Source: JBBDMX01 sp038241095 (GTDB lineage: Bacteria > Planctomycetota > Phycisphaerae > Phycisphaerales > Phycisphaeraceae). Taken from it: a stretch of DNA of 9,690 nt. The notes below the pieces were generated by a model. That model made no database searches, was not told the origin of the DNA, and was given only the letters and a program-made list of their open reading frames with translations. Position numbers and translations under genes: made by a program. The stretch spans positions 1 through 9,690 of the forward strand of contig JBBRGB010000134.1 in NCBI GenBank assembly GCA_038241095.1, read 5' to 3'. Shown piece after piece: positions 1-6,425 of the stretch; position 1 is the stretch's first letter, and each line of letters starts with the position of its first letter.

Positions 1-428
1 AGCCGCGAGAGGAGCGAAGCGTCACGCAGGCGGCGATCCACGGGGTAATAAGCCCACCAAGCCCACAGCAGGCACGCGGCTGTGGGCAACATGAAAAGCA
101 GTTCATCGACCAAGACCCAATGGGTCGTGCCGGTGACGTGGCGAAGCCAGGAAAGCGAGCCGAAATAGAGGGCCGCGGCGTATTGGGCAAGCAAGCCCAT
201 GCGGAAGATCAAGGCCCGGCGGTCGAGGCGGCGCAGAGCGATGGAACCCTTGCCGCGGGCCAGTTGCGACAAGGCGCGACGGCAGGCGAGCCAGTAGAAA
301 ATCGCCAGCGTCAACGGCGCGCCGAGCCAGAGGGCGAAGTTGGCGGGGAGATCAAACGCGATGGCCGCCGGGCCTAATTGCTCGTGGAGGATGATGCCGA
401 TGACCAGGGCGAGAATGACCAGTTGCAT
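1..428 (-). CDS. Polytopic membrane protein, N-terminal part (possibly M48-type metallopeptidase), cut by the left edge
   Basis: An uninterrupted reading frame of 142 codons runs on the minus strand from an ATG at 428-426 to the window edge; the C-terminus lies outside. It begins MQLVILALVIGIILHEQLG. Four hydrophobic stretches are visible: about residues 1-15, 29-47, 74-92 and 108-126, with basic loops between them (RRLDRR, the RRLRD segment near 132-137), so it is an inner-membrane protein. ATG 428 is the first start after an in-frame TGA upstream; no Shine-Dalgarno is seen. The WWAYYPVDRRLRDASLL segment after the last helix resembles, from memory, the membrane-embedded N-terminus of planctomycete M48 (HtpX/Ste24-like) peptidases. 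The HExxH motif would lie beyond the window, so this assignment is unproven. It could equally be an unrelated integral membrane protein. The next gene upstream on the same strand ends 121 bp away, across a heptamer inverted repeat. Confidence 0.7.
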   Translation of the reverse strand, partial: MQLVILALVIGIILHEQLGPAAIAFDLPANFALWLGAPLTLAIFYWLACRRALSQLARGKGSIALRRLDRRALIFRMGLLAQYAAALYFGSLSWLRHVTGTTHWVLVDELLFMLPTAACLLWAWWAYYPVDRRLRDASLLSR

Positions 429-436
429 GAAATAGT

Positions 437-536
437 CTTGAGGGATGAGTCTTGAGTCTTGAGGGTTCGCACCTCACGACTGTAACGCCCGCTCTTAGAT
501 CTGAACTCAAGACTCAAGACTCAAGTCTCAAGACTC
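437..536. repeat. Inverted pair of heptamer arrays (CTTGAGT / ACTCAAG)
   Basis: The left arm holds four 7-bp units at 437-464 (CTTGAGG, GATGAGT, CTTGAGT, CTTGAGG). The right arm holds about 4.5 units in the opposite orientation at 505-536 (ACTCAAG three times, TCTCAAG, then ACTC). Some 40 bp of unrelated sequence separates them. The arms can pair over about 25-30 bases, so a minus-strand transcript leaving the gene that ends at 550 would form a long hairpin before the start codon at 428. There is no U-tract, so it is not a standard intrinsic terminator. The same heptamer reappears at 8802-8832, far away in the window, showing a dispersed family rather than local slippage. Confidence 0.85.
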
Positions 537-549
537 TTCGTGTTTACAC

Positions 550-1458
550 TCACTTCATTCGCCGCATTTCTTCGACGGTGAAGGCCTCGGCGACTTGGCC
601 GGCTTGTTGCAACAGGGGTTTGTCGCTGGCCTTGGCTTTGGCAATCGCGTTGTTGATGGCGCGAAGGTTGCCGCGGTGGCCGGGTTTGAACTTGGCGATC
701 GCCAGCCGCAGCGTCGCCGCCACGCGGAAGGTCAAATCCTGATCGTTGACCGCCACGTTGACCAGATCGCCCAGGTGCGGGTTGAACACATAAAGCACCT
801 CGGTCTTGGCCTCCCAGGCACGCAGCATTTTCCGCAAGGGCGAAGTCCAAGCCTCGGCGTCTTTGTTCTCCGGCTCGTTGGCGGCCAGGATTTGAGCCGC
901 ACCTTCCATGTAGATCAGACCCTGATAGCGCGGGTAAAGACGTTGCGCGTTTTCATAGGCCCGTTGCCCCAGCGCCAGCACGGCCGTGGCCGCATCGTGG
1001 GCACGCTGGTTCTGATCCCTGCTGTAAAGGTCGATGGCGTGCGTGCCCACGAGTTGGGCACCGCGCTCCAGCGCGTCCTGGAACTTCGGCGTGGGATTGC
1101 CCGGCTCAAGCGGAACCTGATCGTCCAAGAAGGGCTGCGTCACCCGCCCCGCGTCCTTGGCGGCGATCATCAGATCGGTGAGCTTTTCGATATTGGCCGG
1201 GCTGGGGTTCTCGGAGCGGAAGTTCTCCTTGTTGGCCAAGTAGAAGTCAAAGAGTTTTTGATAGGCTGCGTTGGCGTCACCACCTGGATCGGCGGACTTG
1301 TAAAGCGGGGGCAGGTCGGCGGGCAACTTCACCGGCTTTAAGGTGTCCGGCGCGGTGTTGCGACTCGGGCCATCAGCCACGCCAAGATACGACAGCGTGC
1401 CGATGCCGCCGATGATCAGAACGATGATGAGCGCGACGAGCAGGCCCCATTTCATCAT
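550..1458 (-). CDS. Membrane-anchored hypothetical protein (about 302 aa)
   Basis: I do not recognise the family. The frame reads MMKWGLLVALIIVLIIGG and onward, giving one strongly hydrophobic N-terminal segment (about residues 5-26) that acts as an uncleaved signal anchor. A mostly helical, charged, presumably periplasmic domain of about 275 residues follows. That domain is rich in Ala, Gln and Asn, has TPR- or HEAT-like spacing without a motif I can name, and ends in EEMRRMK. No cysteine follows the hydrophobic segment, so it is not a lipoprotein. The frame stays open upstream to 1746, but that part overlaps the GTAAGC repeat at 1574-1659 and the divergent sppA-like gene, so the double ATG at 1458/1455 is the likely start; no good ribosome site is visible. 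It is divergent from the S49 peptidase gene and co-oriented with the membrane gene at 1-428. Confidence 0.75.
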   Translation of the reverse strand: MMKWGLLVALIIVLIIGGIGTLSYLGVADGPSRNTAPDTLKPVKLPADLPPLYKSADPGGDANAAYQKLFDFYLANKENFRSENPSPANIEKLTDLMIAAKDAGRVTQPFLDDQVPLEPGNPTPKFQDALERGAQLVGTHAIDLYSRDQNQRAHDAATAVLALGQRAYENAQRLYPRYQGLIYMEGAAQILAANEPENKDAEAWTSPLRKMLRAWEAKTEVLYVFNPHLGDLVNVAVNDQDLTFRVAATLRLAIAKFKPGHRGNLRAINNAIAKAKASDKPLLQQAGQVAEAFTVEEMRRMK

Positions 1459-1573
1459 GATGCGTTTCTCGCTTGATTGAGGGGGTGGAGGGTGATTGAT
1501 TGAACCGGTTGGATTCGCCAGCCGTAAAAGGCGATGATAACGTAAGTCTTGGTTGAGCCGCGTGATCGTCAGA

Positions 1574-1659
1574 GCCAAGGGGTGTAAGCCCCCGGTCGAT
1601 TTGGCCTGTGCGAACAATTGCGTGCAAGCTGCTTCCACCGCGGGCTTACGCCTCGCGGT
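1574..1659. repeat. GTAAGC-type inverted repeat, copy 1
   Basis: The left arm at 1574-1596 has the core GGGGTGTAAGCCCCCGGT; the right arm at 1637-1659 is its inverted partner (ACCGCGGGCTTACGCC core). The two arms match at about 17 of 23 positions when one is reversed. The spacer holds TTGCGTGCAAG at 1618-1628, itself a near palindrome. Both arms and the spacer word recur at 3719-3841, the spacer word in reverse orientation. The element lies directly upstream of the S49 peptidase gene. Reading frames crossing it give Leu/Thr/Pro/Gly-rich peptides with no protein character, so it is non-coding. Confidence 0.8.
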
Positions 1660-1682
1660 TTTTGACAAGCAATACAAACACT

Positions 1683-1686
1683 GGAG
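1683..1686 (+). promoter_or_regulatory. Ribosome binding site deciding the TTG start of the S49 peptidase
   Basis: GGAG sits 7 nt before TTG 1694-1696. No ATG or GTG is available in frame between the upstream repeat and the transmembrane segment, so this site fixes the start. Confidence 0.65.
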
Positions 1687-1693
1687 CATCACC

Positions 1694-2794
1694 TTGGAAT
1701 CAACCCCGCCCCCCCAACCGCGTCCCGCCCTTGATCCTTCAGGCATTCAGCCCCCCCCACCACCACCGGGCCATTACCCGCAGGCGTATTACCCGCCGCC
1801 CGCGCCGGTGCGGCGCGGAGGCGGCGTGCTGCAACGCATCGTCACCGGGCTGATCACCACCCTGCTCCTGGCGTCGATTGCCGCCAACATCTGGCTGGGC
1901 CTGTTCTTCGTCTCCTCCATGAGCGTCGGCCCCATCGAATCAAGCTACCAGGAAGGCCAAACGCTTCAACGCATCGTCATCCTGCCCATCCGCGGCACCA
2001 TCGACGACTCCACCGCACAGTTCGTTCGCCGTGCCCTGATGGCCCTGCGCAAGGAGAAGCCCGCGGCCATCATTCTCCGCGTGGAAACCGGCGGCGGCGG
2101 GGTCGGGGCTTCGGACCGCATCTACCACGAACTCAAAGTCTTCCGCGATGAAACGGGCATCCCCATCGTCGCCTCCTTCGGCGATTACGCCGCCAGCGGG
2201 GGGTATTACGTCTCGGCCCTGGCCGACCACATCGTCGCGGAGCCTTCGACCATCACCGGCAGCATCGGCGTGATGCTCATGGACTTCTCCGTCGAGAAAC
2301 TCATGGAAAAAATCGGCGTGCAGCCCACGCTCATCACCGCCACCCGTTCCACGGAAAAGGACATCGCCAACAACCCCTTCCGCGATTGGACGGAGCGTGA
2401 CACCCAGGCCGTGCAGCCCTTGCTCGATTCGATGCAGCAGCGATTTGCCCGCATCGTGTTTGAAGGGCGAAGCAAGGTTGTGGCGGGCTTGACCCAAGCG
2501 GACGTGGACAAGGCCGCGACAGGCCGGGCGTTTACCGCCGAGGAAGCCATCGCCATGAAGTTGGTGGATGAAGAGGGCTATCTTGACGCGGCCATCGTCA
2601 AAGCCGCGGCCTTGGGGAAACTCGACCCGGCGCAGACACCCACGGTGACGCAGATCAGCGAAGGCCACGGCCTCCTGAGTCGGCTGGGCGTCTCGCAGCG
2701 CGGCCTGCCCATCGGTGAAATCGACAGCCAGCGGGTTCGCAGCCTGTTGAGCGACCTGAGCACGCCCAAGCTCGAATACCAGTGGCGGCCGTAG
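1694..2794 (+). CDS. sppA: Signal peptide peptidase, S49 family (SppA-like), single domain
   Basis: This membrane serine protease of the SppA family degrades cleaved signal peptides and other membrane peptides by a Ser-Lys dyad. With the TTG start at 1694 it is 366 aa. A Pro-rich cytoplasmic tail (residues 1-40, with a run of six prolines) precedes one transmembrane helix (about 49-73) and the S49 domain (about 90-320). The oxyanion region is VETGGGGVGASD, where many relatives have a SPGG-type motif. The nucleophile is Ser168 in YAASGGYYVSALAD, followed by the conserved TITGSIGVM. Lys222 in STEKDI sits where the family's general base is expected. The length matches single-domain SppA (about 300-370 aa), not the duplicated 67-kDa E. 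coli form. The frame is open back to 1553, but that part is repeat sequence. The uracil-DNA glycosylase gene follows at 25 bp and may be cotranscribed. Family assignment is firm; the exact start is good but not proven. Confidence 0.93.
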   Translation: MESTPPPQPRPALDPSGIQPPPPPPGHYPQAYYPPPAPVRRGGGVLQRIVTGLITTLLLASIAANIWLGLFFVSSMSVGPIESSYQEGQTLQRIVILPIRGTIDDSTAQFVRRALMALRKEKPAAIILRVETGGGGVGASDRIYHELKVFRDETGIPIVASFGDYAASGGYYVSALADHIVAEPSTITGSIGVMLMDFSVEKLMEKIGVQPTLITATRSTEKDIANNPFRDWTERDTQAVQPLLDSMQQRFARIVFEGRSKVVAGLTQADVDKAATGRAFTAEEAIAMKLVDEEGYLDAAIVKAAALGKLDPAQTPTVTQISEGHGLLSRLGVSQRGLPIGEIDSQRVRSLLSDLSTPKLEYQWRP

Positions 2795-2819
2795 GGTCGG
2801 TTATGCTGTGGGTTCGCCC

Positions 2820-3701
2820 ATGACCGATTCTTATCGCATCCTGCGCCAGCACGTTGAAACCGACCGCCTGCTGGGCGTCGAGAGCGTACCGTTTAACGCG
2901 CCGCAGCCTGCGACCATTCCCCATGCCGCGCCACGATCCATGCCCACGGATGACGTCGCCGCGACGGCTTCCGTGGGATCGCCCCGGACTAGCCCCATTC
3001 CCCACAAAGCCGCAAAATCTCCCGCCCCGACACCTCCCACGTCAAATCCAGCCCCCACATACAAACCCCAACTCCCCATCGCCGCCAATCCTCTGCCCCG
3101 CGAGACCAAACTCACGCTCCTGCAAGCGATGGACAACGATGAGGTTCGCCGCTGCACCAAATGCCGGCTGTCGGAGGGTCGCAACAACACCGTCTTTGGC
3201 CAAGGCAATCCCGATGCCCAAATCATGTTCATCGGGGAGGGGCCGGGGCAGAACGAGGATGAAACCGGCATCCCCTTTGTTGGCCGTGCGGGTGAGTTGT
3301 TGACCAAGATGATCATTGCAATGGGGCTGTCGCGGGAGGACGTGTTCATCGCCAACATCGTCAAGTGCCGTCCACCGGAAAACCGCGCCCCGTTGCCCGA
3401 TGAGGTCAGCGCCTGCTGGGATTACCTGCGGCGACAGATCGCCACCATCAATCCCGCTGCCATCGTCACCCTGGGCGGCCCGGCGACCAAGACGCTCTTG
3501 GGCACCAAAATCGGTATCACCGCCCTTCGCGGCATTTGGCATCCTTTCAACGGTTTGCAACCCGATGGGCCGATCATTCCCGTGATGCCAACCTTCCACC
3601 CCGCCTATGTGTTGCGGGCCTACACAGTGGAGAATCGCGGACGGGTCTGGAGCGATCTCAAAGCGGTGTTAGCGTTTGTGAAGGGCGAGAACCCGGCGTG
3701 A
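2820..3701 (+). CDS. Uracil-DNA glycosylase, family 4 (Fe-S type)
   Basis: This enzyme excises uracil arising from cytosine deamination and starts base-excision repair in the cytoplasm. With ATG 2820 it is 293 aa. Residues 1-90 are a low-complexity Pro/Ala/Thr-rich region after a short MTDSYRILRQHVETDRLLG head. The catalytic domain (about 105-290) carries the four cluster cysteines Cys112 and Cys115 (CTKC), Cys183 (VKCRPPENR) and Cys199 (SACWDYL), expected to hold a [4Fe-4S] cluster. Motif 1 is GEGPGQNEDETGIPFVGRAG from residue 139, and the HPAYVLR loop with His260 contacts the DNA. These are hallmarks of family 4 (Thermotoga/Thermus-type) enzymes. An in-frame GTG at 2808 would add four residues; neither start has a strong ribosome site, and ATG is preferred. 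The gene sits 25 bp after the S49 peptidase gene, with no evident functional link. Confidence 0.95.
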   Translation: MTDSYRILRQHVETDRLLGVESVPFNAPQPATIPHAAPRSMPTDDVAATASVGSPRTSPIPHKAAKSPAPTPPTSNPAPTYKPQLPIAANPLPRETKLTLLQAMDNDEVRRCTKCRLSEGRNNTVFGQGNPDAQIMFIGEGPGQNEDETGIPFVGRAGELLTKMIIAMGLSREDVFIANIVKCRPPENRAPLPDEVSACWDYLRRQIATINPAAIVTLGGPATKTLLGTKIGITALRGIWHPFNGLQPDGPIIPVMPTFHPAYVLRAYTVENRGRVWSDLKAVLAFVKGENPA

Positions 3702-3718
3702 AAGGAGGCCCTATCGGA

Positions 3719-3841
3719 GCCGAGGGGCGTAAGCTCCCGGTGGGACGCAACTTGCACGCAATCTGGCGCACAGAGTGGCTCGTCCGCAGGCTCACGCCTT
3801 GCGGCTCGGACAAGGCAACAGCGGGCTTACGCCCAGCGGCT
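3719..3841. repeat. GTAAGC-type inverted repeat, copy 2
   Basis: The left arm at 3719-3741 (core GAGGGGCGTAAGCTCCCGGT) closely matches the left arm of copy 1 at 1574-1596. The right arm near 3819-3841 (core GCGGGCTTACGCCCAGCGG) is inverted relative to it. A third, weaker arm-like word lies at 3785-3806 (CGCAGGCTCACGCCTTGCGG). The spacer word CTTGCACGCAAT at 3751-3762 is the reverse complement of the word in copy 1, so the interior is inverted between the two copies while the outer arms keep their orientation. Confidence 0.8.
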
Positions 3842-3936
3842 TTGACGGAAAAACATGCCCACACGGATGCAATATGTTCTCGACTGGTGCGTTTGACTTG
3901 GACGACCGCGCCGCGCGTGCCGTGGTTTTTATTGTT

Positions 3937-3968
3937 CCCCCCGCCACCCCCGACCCCCGACCCACCCC
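3937..3968 (-). other. G-quadruplex-capable tract (minus strand)
   Basis: The plus strand has C-runs of 6, 5, 5, 3 and 4 at 3937-3942, 3947-3951, 3954-3958, 3961-3963 and 3965-3968. The minus strand therefore has four G-runs of at least four, separated by loops of 6, 2 and 4 nt (or five G-runs of at least three). This satisfies the usual G-quadruplex pattern. It ends about 27 bp upstream of the candidate -35 of the MoxR promoter, on the strand that would be the template. Confidence 0.55.
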
Positions 3969-3994
3969 GCCACGAACCGTCAGGCTGGTGCGAC

Positions 3995-4024
3995 AGGACA
4001 CCGGCCGGAAAAATATGGGATAAT
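3995..4024 (+). promoter_or_regulatory. Candidate sigma-70-type promoter for the moxR cluster
   Basis: GATAAT at 4019-4024 matches five of six bases of TATAAT. AGGACA at 3995-4000 matches four of six of TTGACA, with an 18-bp spacer. Initiation near 4031 would leave a leader of about 108 nt before the TTG start. The local sequence around it (GGAAAAATATGGGATAATGTG) is distinctly A+T-rich against a GC-rich background. No experimental support is available from sequence alone. Confidence 0.4.
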
Positions 4025-4034
4025 GTGAAACCCA

Positions 4035-4053
4035 ACTTCCCATCGCGGGAAGT
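4035..4053 (+). promoter_or_regulatory. Perfect 7-bp hairpin at the start of the MoxR leader
   Basis: ACTTCCC at 4035-4041 pairs perfectly with GGGAAGT at 4047-4053 across a 5-nt loop. It falls about 11 bp after the candidate -10, at or just after the expected start of the transcript. It could be a 5' stabilising stem-loop or, as DNA, a small operator palindrome. No poly-T follows, so it is not an intrinsic terminator. Confidence 0.4.
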
Positions 4054-4126
4054 CCACGGAACTTCACCCGCCGCCACGAGTCCGCCACCGCCACAATTTT
4101 TACCCTCACAGCCCAAACTTTTTTTC

Positions 4127-4130
4127 GGAG
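4127..4130 (+). promoter_or_regulatory. Ribosome binding site deciding the TTG start of moxR
   Basis: GGAG (within TTCGGAGATT) lies 8 nt before TTG 4139-4141. The first in-frame ATG would fall inside the AAA+ domain, so the TTG is the only reasonable start. Confidence 0.65.
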
Positions 4131-4138
4131 ATTCGATC

Positions 4139-5188
<1,050 letters not shown>

Positions 5189-5220
5189 TTCAACCGTGAC
5201 CGCCCAATGACCAGAGGGGA

Positions 5221-5408
5221 GTAACCGCGGATGAACGCTGATAAACGCGGATAAGCAAGAAGAAAAACAGAATCAACAAGGCCACCAAGACGCAAAGAAA
5301 TAATGGAAAAAGTTCAGTACCGCTCCATGCTTTACTTGGTGCTCTTGGTGTTCTTGGTGGTTAACAACTGGATTTAATCCGCGTTCATCAGCGTTCATCA
5401 GCGGTTAC
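5221..5408. repeat. Nested palindromic repeat element, copy A (10-mer outer arms, 9-mer inner arms)
   Basis: The outer left arm (5221-5252) is made of 10-bp units of the form AACGCNGATN, starting GTAACCGCGGATGAAC. The outer right arm (5377-5408) is its inverted copy, matching at 30 of 32 positions. An inner inverted pair is built from a CTTGGTGNT 9-mer: three units at 5334-5360 against CCACCAAGA at 5282-5290. The whole 188-bp element fills the gap between the moxR stop (5188) and the DUF58 gene start (5457). It has no coding potential and, if transcribed, would fold into a long hairpin. The ends (AGTAACCGC on both strands) are well defined, and the same end sequence class occurs in the element at 8666-8908. 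Confidence 0.9.
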
Positions 5409-5456
5409 TTCCGAATCGAAGTTCATTAAACCAACGATCCCGCAACGGACCCCAGC

Positions 5457-6356
5457 ATGGCGTTAAACGAAGTCCTCACACCGCAGGATCTCTCCAAGAT
5501 CGCCAACCTCCAGGTGCTGGCGCGACTGGTGGTTGAGGGCTTTACCTCCGGCCTGCACCGCTCGCCGCAGAAGGGCTTCTCCGTCGAGTTCAAGCAGCAC
5601 CGCCAGTACGCCCACGGCGACGAAATCCGACACCTCGACTGGAAGCTCTACGGCAAGACCGACAAGTTCTTCATCCGCGAATACGAAGAGGAAACCAACC
5701 TCCGCGCCACCATTCTGCTGGATCAATCCGGCTCGATGAACTATGCCGGGGAACGCAAAAACGCCATGACCAAGGCCGCCTACGGTACCAGGCTGGCGGC
5801 GTGCCTGGCGTACCTGATGCTCCAACAGCGTGACAGCGTGGGGCTGGTCACCTTCGACACCAAGGTTCGCCGCTACATTCCGCCCCGCTCGCGGCCGGGC
5901 CACCTGCGGGTGCTCATGGATGAAATGCAGGCCACCGAACCGGGCGGCGAAACGGAACTGGGCAAGGTCTTTCACGAACTGGTGCCCAAGCTCCATCGCC
6001 GGGGACTGCTGATCATCATCTCCGACCTGTTTGCCAACGTGTCGGAGTTGATGTCGGCCTTGGCGCACTTCCGTCACGCCCGCCACGAGATCATCGTGTT
6101 TCAGATCTGGGACCGCGACGAGTTGGAGTTCCCCTTCCGGCAATGGACCAAGTTCGAGGACATGGAAGTCAACGGGCGGGAGTTCATGGTGGACCCCGCG
6201 ATATTGCGCGAATCGTATTTGGAGCAACTGGCCACGTTTCGTGAAGACCTGCGGCAAGGCTGCCACCGGCACTTCATCGACATGACACCCATGACCACGG
6301 ATGAACCCTATGCGGCCGGACTGGCACATTACCTGGCGTCACGCAGACGGCGCTAA
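5457..6356 (+). CDS. DUF58 / VWA-fold protein, soluble form
   Basis: This 299-aa DUF58 protein has no transmembrane segment. The DUF58 hallmark runs from about residue 30 to 90: HRSPQKGFSVEFKQHRQY, then GDEIRHLDWKLYGKTDKFF and IREYEEETNLRA. A von Willebrand A fold follows, with the metal-site motif DQSGSM (Asp89, Ser91, Ser93), a GGETELG segment that may supply the MIDAS threonine, and IISDLF for the later MIDAS aspartate. All these positions look intact. DUF58 proteins are routinely encoded next to MoxR ATPases and are thought to be their partners or adaptors; the order here fits. Start ATG 5457 immediately precedes the conserved N-terminus; the ribosome site is weak. The BatA-like gene follows after 69 bp. 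Its membrane-protein neighbours suggest it works at the cytoplasmic face of the inner membrane. Confidence 0.95.
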   Translation: MALNEVLTPQDLSKIANLQVLARLVVEGFTSGLHRSPQKGFSVEFKQHRQYAHGDEIRHLDWKLYGKTDKFFIREYEEETNLRATILLDQSGSMNYAGERKNAMTKAAYGTRLAACLAYLMLQQRDSVGLVTFDTKVRRYIPPRSRPGHLRVLMDEMQATEPGGETELGKVFHELVPKLHRRGLLIIISDLFANVSELMSALAHFRHARHEIIVFQIWDRDELEFPFRQWTKFEDMEVNGREFMVDPAILRESYLEQLATFREDLRQGCHRHFIDMTPMTTDEPYAAGLAHYLASRRRR

Positions 6357-6390
6357 ACCGCAAGCGTGAAACGTAACCGAGTTTGATTCC

Positions 6391-6418
6391 CAAGCCTCAA
6401 GCCCCAAGCCCCAAGCCT
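6391..6418 (+). repeat. Four tandem CAAGCCY heptamers just before a start codon
   Basis: CAAGCCT, CAAGCCC, CAAGCCC and CAAGCCT follow each other without gaps at 6391-6418, ending 7 nt before ATG 6426. They occupy the place where a ribosome binding site would be. A degenerate relative (CAAGCCTTAAGCCTT) occurs at 8845-8859 inside the larger repeat element. Confidence 0.85.
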
Positions 6419-6425
6419 TTTCCCC

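Larger units (their letters stand above)
1459..1693. other. Divergent intergenic region
   Basis: This 235-bp stretch separates the minus-strand anchored protein from the plus-strand peptidase gene and must carry both promoters. The part nearest the minus gene (1459-1570) shows no convincing -35/-10 pair in either direction. The part nearest the plus gene is occupied by a GTAAGC-type inverted repeat. A TTGACA hexamer at 1662-1667 lies only 27 bp before the plus-strand start and has no matching -10, so I do not call it a promoter. Confidence 0.6.
3702..4138. other. 437-bp intergenic region upstream of the MoxR gene
   Basis: No gene is supported here. In order it holds a GTAAGC-type inverted repeat (3719-3841), unremarkable sequence (3842-3936), a C-rich tract with G-quadruplex potential on the minus strand (3937-3968), a candidate sigma-70 promoter (3995-4024), a leader hairpin (4035-4053), a pyrimidine-rich stretch, and the MoxR ribosome site (4127-4130). 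Short frames through it are driven by repeats and lack protein-like composition. Confidence 0.7.

Noticed and set aside
437..536. CRISPR array
   Set aside because: Units are 7 bp with no unique spacers of 25-40 bp, and there are no cas genes.
452..742. Plus-strand frame of 96 codons over the heptamer arrays
   Set aside because: It starts within the repeat and ends antisense to the anchored-protein gene; no protein signature.
1662..1690. TTGACA promoter for the SppA gene
   Set aside because: A -10 at normal spacing would fall on the ribosome binding site and no TATAAT-like hexamer is present; the TTTGAC string recurs at the end of GTAAGC copy 2, so it belongs to the repeat.
1553..1693. In-frame extension of the SppA gene to an ATG at 1553
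   Set aside because: It translates the inverted repeat at 1574-1659; no domain is gained, and TTG 1694 has a well-spaced GGAG.
1459..1746. Extension of the minus-strand anchored protein to 1746
   Set aside because: It would put about 95 residues of repeat-derived sequence before a clean signal anchor and would overlap the divergent peptidase gene.
3536..4138. Upstream in-frame extension of the MoxR reading frame by about 200 codons
   Set aside because: It overlaps the uracil-DNA glycosylase gene in another frame and runs through the GTAAGC repeat and C-rich tract; the composition is not protein-like and a GGAG-supported TTG start exists at 4139.
5221..5408. Rho-independent terminator of moxR
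   Set aside because: The hairpin is far longer than intrinsic terminators, has a loop region of over 100 nt and no U-tract after the right arm.
5463..6329. Long minus-strand open frame (288 codons) opposite the DUF58 gene
   Set aside because: GC-rich codon bias commonly leaves the antisense frame open; the product is His/Gln/Val-rich with no motif, while the sense frame has every DUF58 and VWA hallmark.
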